NCBI GenBank assembly: GCA_011390345.1
Contig: JAABSP010000026.1
Coordinates: 1-64,000, forward strand
DNA length: 64,000 bases
Reading direction: 5' to 3'
Source: Desulfobacteraceae bacterium
GTDB lineage: Bacteria; Desulfobacterota; Desulfobacteria; Desulfobacterales; JAABSP01
Positions 50,551 to 59,767 of the stretch are shown here, piece by piece (position 1 is the first letter of the stretch; every line of letters starts with the position of its first letter). The notes beneath the pieces are model-generated. The model was given only the letters and a program-made list of their open reading frames with translations, was not told the DNA's origin and did no database searches. Made by a program: the position numbers and the translations under genes.

Positions 50551-51117
50551 TCATTTTTCCTTGACCGCCTTTTTGCCGGTGATCGCCTGCCACTTTTCAT
50601 CATCCATCTCCGAAAGGCGGAAGGTGGCTTTTGCACCGTGGCGCTCCCGGAAGGTTTCAAGTTCCGCTTCGTCTTTTAAGGGAACCAGCGCAGGCCCCAT
50701 GGGCCCAATCACATCAGAGCCCGCAACCCATATCGCCTCCCGCGCGTCCATCTCCTTTCCCGTAAAATATGCCTTCACCACCGGCTTCTGTAGTTGATCT
50801 TTCTCCGCGCCCAAAAAGACCTCCGGATGCAGCCAGGAGCGGATCATGCACCCGGTTCCGCAGAAATAGAAGGTTCGGCCATCCTTGAGCTGAATAGCGC
50901 TTGCAAACTTGGGGTGTTTGATCACATTCATCGCGCAGACCGGGCAGCGGTCTCCGTCGCTCACCTGCATCCGCCCAGCTTCATCCAGCCCCATCTTTCC
51001 CGGTTGAGGCCCGGACCCGGCAGCCGTAATCCCCCCGCCGAAAATAAAGAAGAATGCCGAAATCACAACAGTACAAAGTGAAGAGCACAGGATCTGCCGG
51101 AATCTGCTTTTTTTCAT
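50551..51117 (-). CDS. NosL-family copper-binding protein
   Basis: A 188-residue exported protein. The metal-binding motif CPVCAMNV is the NosL hallmark (CxxCxM). The FYFCGTGCMIRSW and WVAGSDVIGPMGPALVPL blocks also match the family, and the latter keeps the conserved Met-Gly-Pro. The N-terminus is a hydrophobic signal of about 33 residues without a proper lipobox. NosL binds Cu(I) for nitrous oxide reductase, but no nosZ is in the window, so a different copper client is possible. GGAGG precedes the ATG. It is the first gene of the unit. Confidence 0.85.
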   Translation of the reverse strand: MKKSRFRQILCSSLCTVVISAFFFIFGGGITAAGSGPQPGKMGLDEAGRMQVSDGDRCPVCAMNVIKHPKFASAIQLKDGRTFYFCGTGCMIRSWLHPEVFLGAEKDQLQKPVVKAYFTGKEMDAREAIWVAGSDVIGPMGPALVPLKDEAELETFRERHGAKATFRLSEMDDEKWQAITGKKAVKEK

Positions 51118-51145
51118 TGAAATTTCCTCCTCCCCCTGAAATGAT

Positions 51146-51258
51146 GGGCTGCAACGGTTTCCGAAATGCCAACTCTACCGAATCCCGGCCTGACTGTGGT
51201 GCTCAAGGATGATTCCGGGCTGCAACGGTTTACGAAATACCAACTCTACCGAATCCCG
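51146..51258 (+). repeat. 42-bp direct repeat before the UreH2-type gene
   Basis: Copy 1 at 51146-51187 and copy 2 at 51217-51258 begin GGGCTGCAACGGTTT and end ACCGAATCCCG. They match at 40 of 42 positions and are 71 bp apart. Copy 2 ends directly before the ATG at 51259. They lie between nosL and the facing copper gene and could act as paired operators. Confidence 0.85.
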
Positions 51259-51987
51259 ATGGAAATGGCAATGTTTTTGAGATTCTTTTCAATAGAGACG
51301 GCGGACCTGATCCCCATGTTCCTTCTTGGGCTTTTCGGCACGGGCCACTGCATCGGCATGTGCGGCCCCTTGGTTCTGGCCTTCCCAGGAAGCCGGAAAG
51401 GGCTTCTCCCCCATCTCCTCTTCCACGGCGGAAGGATCTTCACCTATACTGCCGCGGGTGCGCTGCTGGGCGGCATCGGCGCGGGGATCACCTTCGCGGC
51501 CGGAAAGGCCGGGACCGATCCCATGACATGGATGGTTCGGATTCAGGTAGGATTTTCGCTCTTGGCTGCCACATTTCTGATCTTTTTCGGGCTCTTCCGG
51601 ATCGGCGTCTTCAAAGAGCCGGACTGGATGTCCGGGGCCGAGCCCGGAAAAATCCCCGGTTTCGGCTCTCTTCTGCGGAGAGCGCTGGCCAGTGAAAAGC
51701 CCTGGGCCATGCTTCTCCTCGGGATGATGCTGGGGCTTCTTCCCTGCGGCCTCTCCTTTGCGGCATTTGCCAGAGCCCTGCCCGCAGGAAGTCCTTTTGC
51801 CGGGGCTTTACTTGTCTTTGCCTTCGGCATCGGAACCCTGCCGGGACTGCTGATTCTGGGAACCGGGGCATCGACTTTGGCCCGCCGCTACAGGGCCGCT
51901 GCCGACCTGCTGGCCGGGATTCTCATGATCGGTATGGGACTTTCACTTGGGCTGGATTCGGCTGGCGTGATGTTGTCGGTTTTATAG
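51259..51987 (+). CDS. Sulfite exporter TauE/UreH2-type membrane protein
   Basis: A protein of about 242 residues with six to seven helices. The motif LGLFGTGHCIGMCGPLVLA near the N-terminus (HCxxMCGP) and the GLLPCGLSFAAFARAL block are typical of the UreH2/TauE branch found beside copper and cbb3-oxidase maturation genes. It likely carries copper or another metal, not sulfite. It diverges from nosL. The start is uncertain: an ATG at 51166 would read through both copies of the direct repeat and add 31 residues, while ATG 51259 begins the hydrophobic core. Confidence 0.8.
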   Translation: MEMAMFLRFFSIETADLIPMFLLGLFGTGHCIGMCGPLVLAFPGSRKGLLPHLLFHGGRIFTYTAAGALLGGIGAGITFAAGKAGTDPMTWMVRIQVGFSLLAATFLIFFGLFRIGVFKEPDWMSGAEPGKIPGFGSLLRRALASEKPWAMLLLGMMLGLLPCGLSFAAFARALPAGSPFAGALLVFAFGIGTLPGLLILGTGASTLARRYRAAADLLAGILMIGMGLSLGLDSAGVMLSVL

Positions 51988-52039
51988 TACCCTATAATTG
52001 AAGCTGACGGAAGCAGCAACCCCATGACCCAAAGGCGCC

Positions 52040-53032
52040 TCATACCCGCTCCTTTTCTCCTGCGGCAGACCACTTCTCCAGAAAATAGACCAGAGAGAAC
52101 CCCAACAGGGCCAGAAGAACAGCCCAGAAGAGAAAGGAGGGCCTGCCGACCAGTTCGAAGTAGTTGGTGGGAAGAACATTTTCAGAGATCAAGGGCCGGA
52201 TCATTCCCTCACCGTCGGTATAGGTTTCCACGGCCCTCTTCCAGGGCCAGATCTTGTTCAGCGACCCGACCATGATACCGGTGAGCATCGCGATGGTGAT
52301 GTCGTGGAAGCGTTTGAGCATCCAGTGGAGCAGGTGAGAAAAGGAAAGGATGCCCACGGCCGCGCCGGTTCCGAAAATCAGGATGGTGGAGATGTGGAAG
52401 TCCCTCACGGCTGTCAGGACATACTCGTACTTGGAGAGCAGCACCAGGATGAAGCTTCCCGATATCCCGGGAAGAATCATGGCGCAGATCGCGATCATCC
52501 CGGAGATGAAGACAAAAAGTGCCGTCTCCGGGGTCTGGGCCGGGGTCGCCACGGTGATCCAGTAGCCCAGAAATCCGCCGAGTATTCCGGCAAAGACCAC
52601 ATCCGACTCCCAGCGGGTCACCTTCTTCCCCACCATGAGCGCAGAAGCTATGATCAGACCGAAGAAGAAGGACCAGAGCATCTCCGGATAGGTCTCCAGC
52701 CAGTGGAGGATGATCCGGGAGAGGAGCAGGATGGCCGTGCCGATGCCGGCCAGCAGAACCGCCAGAAAATTGCCGTTGACATGGTTCCAGAAGCCTTTGA
52801 AATCGGCCCCTGCCAAGAGCTTTACCGCATCTCTGTCAAAGGAGCGGATGGCATCGACCAGGGTCTCGTAGATACCTGAAATAAAGGCGATGGTTCCCCC
52901 GGAAACCCCGGGGACCGCATCGGCCGATCCCATTGCAACGCCTTTCAGATAGAGCAGCACCCGATCCTTTGTTCGGTTTTTGGTTCCATTGTTCATCCCA
53001 TTGTTCATTCCAGTCTCTTTCCTGTCGCTCAT
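52040..53032 (-). CDS. popT: DUF368-family undecaprenyl-phosphate translocase
   Basis: A 330-residue membrane protein with about eight to nine helices. The tandem ADAVPGVSGGTIAFISGIYE and MILPGISGSFILVLLSKYEYV motifs define DUF368. Members (PopT) return undecaprenyl phosphate to the inner leaflet for cell wall reuse. The N-terminal 20 residues include an Asn-Asn-Gly tandem made by a 12-bp repeat (52985-53008), which seems a local expansion. It follows pcm after 18 bp. Ribosome-binding site GGAG at 5 bp. Confidence 0.88.
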   Translation of the reverse strand: MSDRKETGMNNGMNNGTKNRTKDRVLLYLKGVAMGSADAVPGVSGGTIAFISGIYETLVDAIRSFDRDAVKLLAGADFKGFWNHVNGNFLAVLLAGIGTAILLLSRIILHWLETYPEMLWSFFFGLIIASALMVGKKVTRWESDVVFAGILGGFLGYWITVATPAQTPETALFVFISGMIAICAMILPGISGSFILVLLSKYEYVLTAVRDFHISTILIFGTGAAVGILSFSHLLHWMLKRFHDITIAMLTGIMVGSLNKIWPWKRAVETYTDGEGMIRPLISENVLPTNYFELVGRPSFLFWAVLLALLGFSLVYFLEKWSAAGEKERV

Positions 53033-53050
53033 CCCTTCTCCATTTCCGTT

Positions 53051-53707
53051 TCAGACGTCCTTCCAGCCGTGGTCTCCTACCAGCTTCACGAACCGGCAGC
53101 CGCCGAGTTCCGTCTGATGTATGCCGTGCTGATCCCGATACAGATTTGTCAGTTCCTGTGAATATGCGTCTCCCACCGGAATGATCATCCGGCCCCCGTC
53201 TCCGAGCTGCTCCACCAGCGGGGCCGGAATCTGCGGAGAGCCGGCAGTCACGATGATCGCGTCGAACGGCCCCTCCTCCCGCCATCCGCAGGTGCCGTCC
53301 GAAAACCGGGTGACGATGTTGTGATACCCCAGCTCGTCAAAGAGCTTCCGGGTCCGGATGTAGAGGCTGTGGATCCGCTCCACCGTATAGACCCGATACG
53401 CGATCTGTGCCAGGATCGCAGCCTGATATCCGGAGCCGGTGCCGATCTCTAAAACCCGGTCATCTGCGGTCAACTGCAATGCCTGGGTCATCTCTGCCAC
53501 GATATAAGGCTGGGAGATGGTCTGGCCCTGGCCGATCGGCAGCGGGAAATCACCGTAGGCCTGATCCCGGAGGGCCTCGTCCACGAACAGATGCCGGGGT
53601 ACGGCTCGCAGCGCGTCTAACACCCGGGGGTCATCGATGCCCCGGGCTGCGATCTGTTTTCGGACCATCTCCTCCCGGAGACGCTGATACCGATTTTCTT
53701 CATTCAT
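53051..53707 (-). CDS. pcm: Protein-L-isoaspartate O-methyltransferase
   Basis: A 218-residue SAM methyltransferase of the PCMT family, which starts repair of isoaspartyl residues in aged proteins. The hallmark VPRHLFVDEALRDQAYGDFPLPIGQGQTISQP (positions about 41-72; key residues Pro-Arg-His, Tyr, Gln-Thr-Ile-Ser) is intact. The SAM site is VLEIGTGSGYQAA, with the VERI acidic pair and a DAIIVTAGSPQIP loop. ATG 53707 is preferred; a TTG at 53725 would add six residues. Confidence 0.95.
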   Translation of the reverse strand: MNEENRYQRLREEMVRKQIAARGIDDPRVLDALRAVPRHLFVDEALRDQAYGDFPLPIGQGQTISQPYIVAEMTQALQLTADDRVLEIGTGSGYQAAILAQIAYRVYTVERIHSLYIRTRKLFDELGYHNIVTRFSDGTCGWREEGPFDAIIVTAGSPQIPAPLVEQLGDGGRMIIPVGDAYSQELTNLYRDQHGIHQTELGGCRFVKLVGDHGWKDV

Positions 53708-53847
53708 GCTCAATATTCCTACCAAATCAGGAGACTTAGATCAATAAATCTTTACATTGTATCGAAAAATCACTTGCTTTTTCAACAAAATATTTCGATA
53801 AATGGATATTTTTCGATTTTTTCTTTGAACCGAATCTGCCGGACTCT

Positions 53848-54858
53848 ATGAACAGCGCACAGCATCTGATCATCGTCAGTTCCCTTTCGGTAGCCATCAT
53901 CCTGCTTGGGAGTCTGGGATATATGTTCATCGAGGGGTGGACATTCCTCGATGGATTGTATATGACCATTATCACCCTCACCACGGTGGGCTACTCCGAG
54001 GTGAGAACCCTGAGCAGCCTGGGCAGGATCTATACCATCTGCCTGCTCTTCTTCGGCTTCGGGTTCTTTTTCTATGCTGCGGGCGCTGTGGTGCAGTTCA
54101 TGGTGGAGGGGCAGATCCGGACAATTCTCGGGAGGAGACGGTTGAACAGGAAGATCGATCGATTGCGGGACCATTACGTCGTCTGCGGATACGGCCGCAT
54201 CGGCCGGGTGATCTGCAAAAAGCTCATCAGAAAACCGATCCCCCTGGTGGTGATCGAGCACAACACCGATCTGGTGCCGAGGATGGAAAAGGACGGGGTG
54301 CTCTATCTCACCGGAGAGGCCGCAGATGATGCGATTCTGCTCAAGGCCGGGATTCGGAAGGCAAAGGGGCTGGTGGCAGCGCTGGCAACGGATGCTGACA
54401 ATGTCTTTCTGGTGCTCACCGCACGCCAGCTCAACCCGGACCTGGTCATCATCGCAAGGGCCGGGGATGAAAAGGCGCACTCCAAGCTGCAGGCCGCAGG
54501 GGCCAACCGGGTGGAATCCCCCTATGATATGGGCGCGGCCAGCATGGCCCAGCGGATTCTCCGGCCCACGGTGACCAACTTTCTGGATCTCGCCCTCTCG
54601 GACAGGCCCAAGGATATCCAGATGGAGGAGATCCCGGTGAGCGCCAACTCCCACCTGGTCGGGGTGATGCTCAAGGATTCGGGTATCCGGCAGAACTACA
54701 ACCTGATCCTCATCGCGATCAAGAAGCCGGACGGGAGCATGCTCTTCAATCCCTCCTTTGAGGCGGTTATCAATATAGGAGATACGGTCATCGCGGTGGG
54801 AGAGGATGTCAACCTGCAGCAGTTGGAGAAGATCCTCAACCCCGCGGTAGCGGAATAA
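53848..54858 (+). CDS. Potassium channel with RCK (TrkA-N/TrkA-C) domains
   Basis: A 336-residue protein of the two-helix K+ channel type. Helix 1 is about 7-30, the pore loop holds the selectivity filter TVGYSE (about 47-52), and helix 2 follows. RCK_N (about 108-225) has the Rossmann loop HYVVCGYGRIGRVI. RCK_C (about 250-330) ends the chain. It probably opens on Ca2+ or a nucleotide binding to the RCK ring, as in MthK. It starts at an ATG about 140 bp from the divergent pcm gene. Confidence 0.93.
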   Translation: MNSAQHLIIVSSLSVAIILLGSLGYMFIEGWTFLDGLYMTIITLTTVGYSEVRTLSSLGRIYTICLLFFGFGFFFYAAGAVVQFMVEGQIRTILGRRRLNRKIDRLRDHYVVCGYGRIGRVICKKLIRKPIPLVVIEHNTDLVPRMEKDGVLYLTGEAADDAILLKAGIRKAKGLVAALATDADNVFLVLTARQLNPDLVIIARAGDEKAHSKLQAAGANRVESPYDMGAASMAQRILRPTVTNFLDLALSDRPKDIQMEEIPVSANSHLVGVMLKDSGIRQNYNLILIAIKKPDGSMLFNPSFEAVINIGDTVIAVGEDVNLQQLEKILNPAVAE

Positions 54859-54887
54859 TTCTCCTTCTGCTCTTTCCCCCTTACGGC

Positions 54888-55475
54888 TCAGATCTTGTAG
54901 ATGATCCGCTGGTCCGTGATGATGATATCCACATACTTGTCATGGGACTCCATCGGAACCTGGGAGAGAATCTGCTCTTCAAAGGCCAGGGCCACCTTTC
55001 TCGTGGTGATGGGCAGTTTGGGGATGAGCCGGTCATAATTGCCGGTTCCTGGCCCCAGCCGACCTCCCTTCTCATCCAGCGCAATTCCCGGAATGACGGC
55101 AATATCCACGCACTCGACGGGAACGGTCTTGCACCGCTGGGGATCGGGTCCTGAAATCCCGTTGCTGCCGACCTTCATGTCCTTTCCGAGATCATCGACC
55201 TTCATCAGGCGAAGCTTCAATTTTTCATTGCCGAAATGGGGAAGGATGATGATCTTTCTGTCCTTTGCGCTCCGCTTTAAAATCGAGCCGGTATCCACCT
55301 CACCCGGCGCGCTCACATAGAGCAGGGGGATCTTGGCCTCGATGAAATTGGCAAAATCGAAGAGCCGCTCCTCAATCGCCCTGGTCTTTGCCGAGATCTC
55401 CTCAGGAGAAAAGGAAGCGATCCGGTCCGCCATCTCCTCCCGGACCTGAGCCTTGGCCTGTCGAATTTCATCCAT
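54888..55475 (-). CDS. 5-formyltetrahydrofolate cyclo-ligase
   Basis: A 195-residue enzyme that converts 5-formyl-THF to 5,10-methenyl-THF with ATP. The nucleotide region is the IPLLYVSAPGEVDT segment, and the substrate loop is ALDEKGGRLGPGTGNYDR, related to the family GxRLGxGxGYYDR with Asn for the first Tyr. The N-terminus carries the usual KAQVREEM helix. GGAG lies before the ATG. It converges on the K+ channel gene. Confidence 0.9.
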   Translation of the reverse strand: MDEIRQAKAQVREEMADRIASFSPEEISAKTRAIEERLFDFANFIEAKIPLLYVSAPGEVDTGSILKRSAKDRKIIILPHFGNEKLKLRLMKVDDLGKDMKVGSNGISGPDPQRCKTVPVECVDIAVIPGIALDEKGGRLGPGTGNYDRLIPKLPITTRKVALAFEEQILSQVPMESHDKYVDIIITDQRIIYKI

Positions 55476-55688
55476 AGATCGATCTCCGGTTCAGTTTATC
55501 AATCACTCTCCATATATCCATACACAATTTTGGGGATTAAAGTCAACTTATAATAATTATTGACGAAACCGAAGCCATCATGTTACATGTCCTTTCATGG
55601 GATGGATATGATGCCAAATCCTTTGATCCGGAATCTTCGGATCGACGCTATTTAATATCATGCAATTGTTGAGACAATAGGAACCGGT

Positions 55689-56966
55689 ATGCTGGAAATC
55701 AAGTTTGTCAGGCAGAATCTGGAGAGGGTCCAGGCGGCGCTGGCCGCGCGGGGCGATGCCGCGGACATGAAGGTTTTTGAAGACGCAGATGAGCAGCGGA
55801 GAACGATCCTTGCCCAGATCGAGGAACTGCGCCACAAGCGGAATGTCGTTTCCGAACAGATCGCGCAGATGAAGCGGGACCGCGAGGATGCCGAATCTCT
55901 CGTTCTGGAGATGCGGGAGGTCTCTGCAACGGTCAAAGAGCTGGAGAAGAAGCTTTCCGGGCATGAGGCCGTGATCGACGAGATCGTCATGGGGATTCCC
56001 AATATCCCCCATGAATCGGTTCCCGCAGGAAAGGACGAGACCGAAAACACGCTCTATCGGAAATGGGGGGAGCCGCCCGAGTTCGGCTTCTTTCCCAAGC
56101 CCCACTGGGAGATCGGAGAGGCGCTTAAAATTCTCGATTTCGAGACCGCATCCAAGATCACCGGCGCTCGATTTCCCCTGTATATGGGGGCAGGAGCCCG
56201 GCTGGAGCGGGCTCTGATCAACTTCATGCTCGACATCCAGACCGGCGAGCACGGATATACAGAGATCCTGCCCCCCTTCATGGTCAACCGCACCTCCATG
56301 ACCGGCACGGGGCAACTCCCGAAATTTGCGGCCGATCTCTTCAAGATCGAAGGGTGGGACTACTTCCTGATCCCAACGGCCGAAGTCCCGGTGACGAACA
56401 TCCACCAGAACCAGATCCTGGACGAGTCCGAATTTCCCATCTGTTACACCGCGTTCACCCCATGCTTCCGCTCCGAGGCAGGCTCCTACGGCAAGGACAC
56501 CCGGGGGCTCATCCGGCAGCACCAGTTCAACAAGGTGGAGCTTGTCAAATTCTCTCTGCCCGAGACCTCCTATGACGAGCTGGAATCCCTGCTGGAGAAT
56601 GCGGAGACGATTTTAAAGCGGCTGGAGCTTCCCCATCGGGTGGTGACGCTCTGCACCGGAGATATCGGCTTCTCCGCAGCCAAGACCTACGACATCGAGG
56701 TCTGGATTCCCTCCCAGGGGGTCTACCGGGAGATCTCCTCCTGCAGCAATTTCGAGGATTTCCAGGCCCGCAGAGCCAACATCCGGTTCAAGCGGAAGGG
56801 AAAGAAGGGAACCGAGCTGGTCCATACCCTGAACGGCTCCGGTCTCGCGGTGGGGCGGACTGTGGCCGCGATCCTGGAAAACTGCCAGACCGGGGATGGC
56901 TCCGTGATCATTCCCGAAGCGCTAAGGCCATATATGGGGGGTCTGGAGAGGATTACCGGATCATGA
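55689..56966 (+). CDS. serS: Seryl-tRNA synthetase
   Basis: A 425-residue class II synthetase of normal length. The N-terminal coiled coil (about 30-100) that clamps the tRNA-Ser long arm is followed by the class II catalytic core. Motif 2 is [24 protein letters not shown] (conserved Arg and Gly-Arg region) and motif 3 is [16 protein letters not shown]. It joins serine to tRNA-Ser and tRNA-Sec. The stop overlaps thrC by 4 bp, an unusual pairing. AGGAACCGGT precedes the ATG. No T-box or other leader structure was recognised. Confidence 0.97.
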   Translation: MLEIKFVRQNLERVQAALAARGDAADMKVFEDADEQRRTILAQIEELRHKRNVVSEQIAQMKRDREDAESLVLEMREVSATVKELEKKLSGHEAVIDEIVMGIPNIPHESVPAGKDETENTLYRKWGEPPEFGFFPKPHWEIGEALKILDFETASKITGARFPLYMGAGARLERALINFMLDIQTGEHGYTEILPPFMVNRTSMTGTGQLPKFAADLFKIEGWDYFLIPTAEVPVTNIHQNQILDESEFPICYTAFTPCFRSEAGSYGKDTRGLIRQHQFNKVELVKFSLPETSYDELESLLENAETILKRLELPHRVVTLCTGDIGFSAAKTYDIEVWIPSQGVYREISSCSNFEDFQARRANIRFKRKGKKGTELVHTLNGSGLAVGRTVAAILENCQTGDGSVIIPEALRPYMGGLERITGS

Positions 56967-58471
56967 GAATCGAAAATTTTCCCGATGAGATCCGGCCCCA
57001 TCTGATGCCTGCGGTCGCAGGAGAGCTGGTCTACCGGTGTCTCGGATGCGACAAGACCTTCGGCATCGAACAGCTTTTATATACCTGCCCCGAATGCCGG
57101 GAGGTGCTGCTGCTGGAAGACCTGAAGTTCGATCGGCTGAAAAAGACTCCCGGCCCCATGTGGCATAAGATTTTCGACTACCGGCGGATGCTCAACGAGC
57201 CTTCGGTGCGGGGAATCTACCGGTATCATGAATTTATCGGGCCGGTTATCCCTCTCGATTCAGTGGTCTGGCTCGGGGAGGGGCACACCCCTGCGGTCGA
57301 AGGAAGCGGCCCCATGCAGGACCGGGTCGGAATCCGCTTCTTCTTCAAAAATGACGGCCAGAACCCGAGCGCCTCCTTCAAAGATCGGGGCATGGCCAGC
57401 GCATTGAGCTATATCCAGTTCCTGGTGCAGACCGGCAAAGTCGAAGATGTGCTGGCCATCTGCGCATCCACCGGGGATACATCGGCCGCGGCCGCGCTCT
57501 ATGCCGCATATCTGAAGCCCCATATCAAGTCCGCGGTACTCCTGCCCCACGGAAAGGTGACGCCCCAGCAGCTCTCCCAGCCATTGGGAAGCGGTGCTGC
57601 AGTATTTGAGATCCCCGGGGTCTTTGACGACTGCATGAAGGTGGTCGAGGCCCTGGCCGAGACCTACAATGTCGCGCTGCTCAACTCCAAAAACGCCTGG
57701 AGGATTCTGGGGCAGGAGTCCTACTCCTATGAGGTCGCGCAGGATTTCGAATATGAGATGGCCGACAAGGTGATCGTGGTTCCCATCGGAAACGCCGGGA
57801 ACATCACGGCCATCATGAGCGGATTTTTAAAGTTCCACGATGTCGGCATCATCGACGCGCTGCCCAAGATCATCGGGGTCCAGTCCCACCATGCCAATCC
57901 GGTCTATCGCTACTATCAGGAGAAGGACCCGGCAAAGCGGAAGTTCTCCCCGGTGACGGTACGGCCCAGCGTGGCCCAGGCCGCGATGATCGGCAACCCG
58001 GTCTCCATGCCCCGGGTGATCCGGCTGGCGCAGAAATATGATCAGGCTGCAGGAGAAGAGCGGGTCTTCTTCGCCGAAGTCACGGAGCAGCAGATCATGG
58101 ACTGGGAGCTGCTGGCCAACCGCCACGGCCACATCGCCTGCACCCACGGCGGAGAGTCCCTGGCCGGGCTGATCAACGCTAAAAAAGAGGGGATTGTAAA
58201 GGATCACGAGATCGCAATCCTCGATTCCACGGCCCACGCGCTCAAGTTTGCCGGATTCCAGGAGATGTATTTTGAAAACCGGTTCCCGCCCGAGTTCGAA
58301 GTGGTTCCGGACCCGGCCATCATCAATGCACCGGAGCTGGTACGGCCGGCCGATCTTGAAAAGGTTCCCGCGCCGGGGCAGCCCCTGATGGGAGAAGATT
58401 TCCAGCGGTTTGTCGATAGAACCGCCCAGGAGATCGCAGGAAAGCTCGATCTCAAGCGGCTCTCTGATTGA
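56963..58471 (+). CDS. thrC: Threonine synthase
   Basis: A 502-residue PLP enzyme that makes threonine from O-phosphohomoserine. An N-terminal zinc ribbon (CLGCD...CPECRE, about 26-50) is typical of the class that has an extra domain. The PLP lysine lies in [15 protein letters not shown]. The glycine-rich phosphate loop is [11 protein letters not shown]. The [14 protein letters not shown] block completes the active site. It is translationally coupled to serS. A cysteate synthase role is possible but less likely. Confidence 0.94.
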   Translation: MRIENFPDEIRPHLMPAVAGELVYRCLGCDKTFGIEQLLYTCPECREVLLLEDLKFDRLKKTPGPMWHKIFDYRRMLNEPSVRGIYRYHEFIGPVIPLDSVVWLGEGHTPAVEGSGPMQDRVGIRFFFKNDGQNPSASFKDRGMASALSYIQFLVQTGKVEDVLAICASTGDTSAAAALYAAYLKPHIKSAVLLPHGKVTPQQLSQPLGSGAAVFEIPGVFDDCMKVVEALAETYNVALLNSKNAWRILGQESYSYEVAQDFEYEMADKVIVVPIGNAGNITAIMSGFLKFHDVGIIDALPKIIGVQSHHANPVYRYYQEKDPAKRKFSPVTVRPSVAQAAMIGNPVSMPRVIRLAQKYDQAAGEERVFFAEVTEQQIMDWELLANRHGHIACTHGGESLAGLINAKKEGIVKDHEIAILDSTAHALKFAGFQEMYFENRFPPEFEVVPDPAIINAPELVRPADLEKVPAPGQPLMGEDFQRFVDRTAQEIAGKLDLKRLSD

Positions 58472-58491
58472 GGAAAGCCCTTCCTCCGGCT

Positions 58492-58569
58492 GTCCATCGG
58501 TCCTTACTTGTGTCCTTTTTGTCCTTTACGTCCTTTGGGTCGTTTTCTTCAATGAGGGAACGACCCAAA
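58492..58569. repeat. GGAC-core repeat with an 11-bp hairpin
   Basis: Six GTCC or GTCG units lie at 58492-58547 (GTCCATCG, GTCCTTACTTGT, GTCCTTTTT, GTCCTTTAC, GTCCTTTGG, GTCGTTTTC). The last units form the left arm of a perfect 11-bp inverted repeat: TTTGGGTCGTT (58534-58544) and AACGACCCAAA (58559-58569). It lies between convergent thrC and mscS and may end both transcripts. Confidence 0.8.
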
Positions 58570-58588
58570 TAGTGAACAAAAGCTCATT

Positions 58589-59767
58589 TTATCTCTCCAT
58601 CCCCACCGGCTCCACAAACTCCGTCTCCCCGGTCGGCCGCCCCTCTTCCGGAACCCTCTCCTGCGCAATAACCTGCTTCTCCCGGTTCCCATCTTCGTGC
58701 TTCAAATAGATCGTCCGCGTCGGATAAGCAAACTCAATTCCCTTAGCCTCGAACTGCTCTTTGATTTTAAAGTTGATCGTCTGCTGGATATCCATATATT
58801 TATTGTAATCGCTGCCGATGATATAATAGACCGACTCGAAGACCAGGCTCGAATCCCCGAACGCGAAGAAATGGGACCGGTCGAAGATGGTATCTTTGAT
58901 CTCCTTGATGATCTCGGTGATGATCTCCGGAATCTCCTTCACATGTGCCAGAGAGGTCTGATACGTCGTCTCGATCTTGAAGATGACCCGCCGGCGCATC
59001 ATCCGCTTGTAGTTCCGGATTCTGGCATTGGTCAGATCCGTATTGGAAAAGACGAGCTGCTCTCCTCCCAGACTCCGGACCCGGGTGGTCTTGATGCCGA
59101 TATGCTCGATCTCCCCCAGATATTCCCCGATGATGATAAAGTCTCCGATCTCGAACGGCGTATCAAAGACGATCACGAAATAGTTGAAGAGATCCCCCAG
59201 AATGTTCTGTGACGCCAGCGCGATCGCGATACCGCCGATCCCGAGACCCGCGATCACACTGGAGACCTTGAACCCCAGATTGTCCAGCAGAAAGATGAGC
59301 CCGATGCCCCAGATGAGCACTTTGGCAATGGGGGCCAGCGCCTTGATCCGCCCTCCGTTGACAAAGTAGGAGTGCTTGGCTATCCACTGCTCCTTGATCA
59401 GATAATCGATCATTTCCCCCATAAACCGGACCACAAAAAATGTGACCAGCACCACCCCCACCACATGGAAAAACTTGGTCAACGTAGGGTTCATGGCCAA
59501 TCCCCGGGTGCTCAGATAGAGAAGGCCGAAATAGAGGACCGGAAAGACCGTATGGCGGATCGTCTTCTCCAGGAACTCGGCAAGAGTGTTGGGGGCTTCA
59601 TCGCTCCACCGCTTCAGCCGGCGCAGCAGAAGGGTTTTGATGATCCGCAGCAGCAGAAAACCGACCACCAGGATGGTGACGGCAACAATATAGTTCCAGA
59701 GAAAGGGATATTTGCTCAAATAAGGCTTTGCCAGCCCAATCCAGCGATCAAACGTCTCCTTCATCAT
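58589..59767 (-). CDS. MscS-family mechanosensitive channel
   Basis: A 392-residue channel. About four N-terminal membrane helices precede the pore helix GLGIGGIAIALASQNILGDLFNYFVI, with the alternating Gly/Ala pattern of MscS. The beta domain follows (FDTPFEIGDFIII...LGGEQLVFSNTDLTNARIRNY). The C-terminus carries a short charged tail. It opens when membrane tension rises. Its start overlaps the end of ftsH by 20 bp, with GGAGGAG inside the ftsH 3' end. Confidence 0.93.
   Translation of the reverse strand: MMKETFDRWIGLAKPYLSKYPFLWNYIVAVTILVVGFLLLRIIKTLLLRRLKRWSDEAPNTLAEFLEKTIRHTVFPVLYFGLLYLSTRGLAMNPTLTKFFHVVGVVLVTFFVVRFMGEMIDYLIKEQWIAKHSYFVNGGRIKALAPIAKVLIWGIGLIFLLDNLGFKVSSVIAGLGIGGIAIALASQNILGDLFNYFVIVFDTPFEIGDFIIIGEYLGEIEHIGIKTTRVRSLGGEQLVFSNTDLTNARIRNYKRMMRRRVIFKIETTYQTSLAHVKEIPEIITEIIKEIKDTIFDRSHFFAFGDSSLVFESVYYIIGSDYNKYMDIQQTINFKIKEQFEAKGIEFAYPTRTIYLKHEDGNREKQVIAQERVPEEGRPTGETEFVEPVGMER

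Noticed and set aside
51146-51258. Candidate two-repeat CRISPR
   Set aside because: There are only two 42-bp copies with a 29-bp spacer, no further repeats and no cas genes. A duplicated control region is more likely.
55476-55688. T-box leader before serS
   Set aside because: No specifier stem or the conserved T-box sequence could be seen in the 213-bp gap, and T-boxes are rare outside Gram-positive bacteria and a few delta-proteobacteria.
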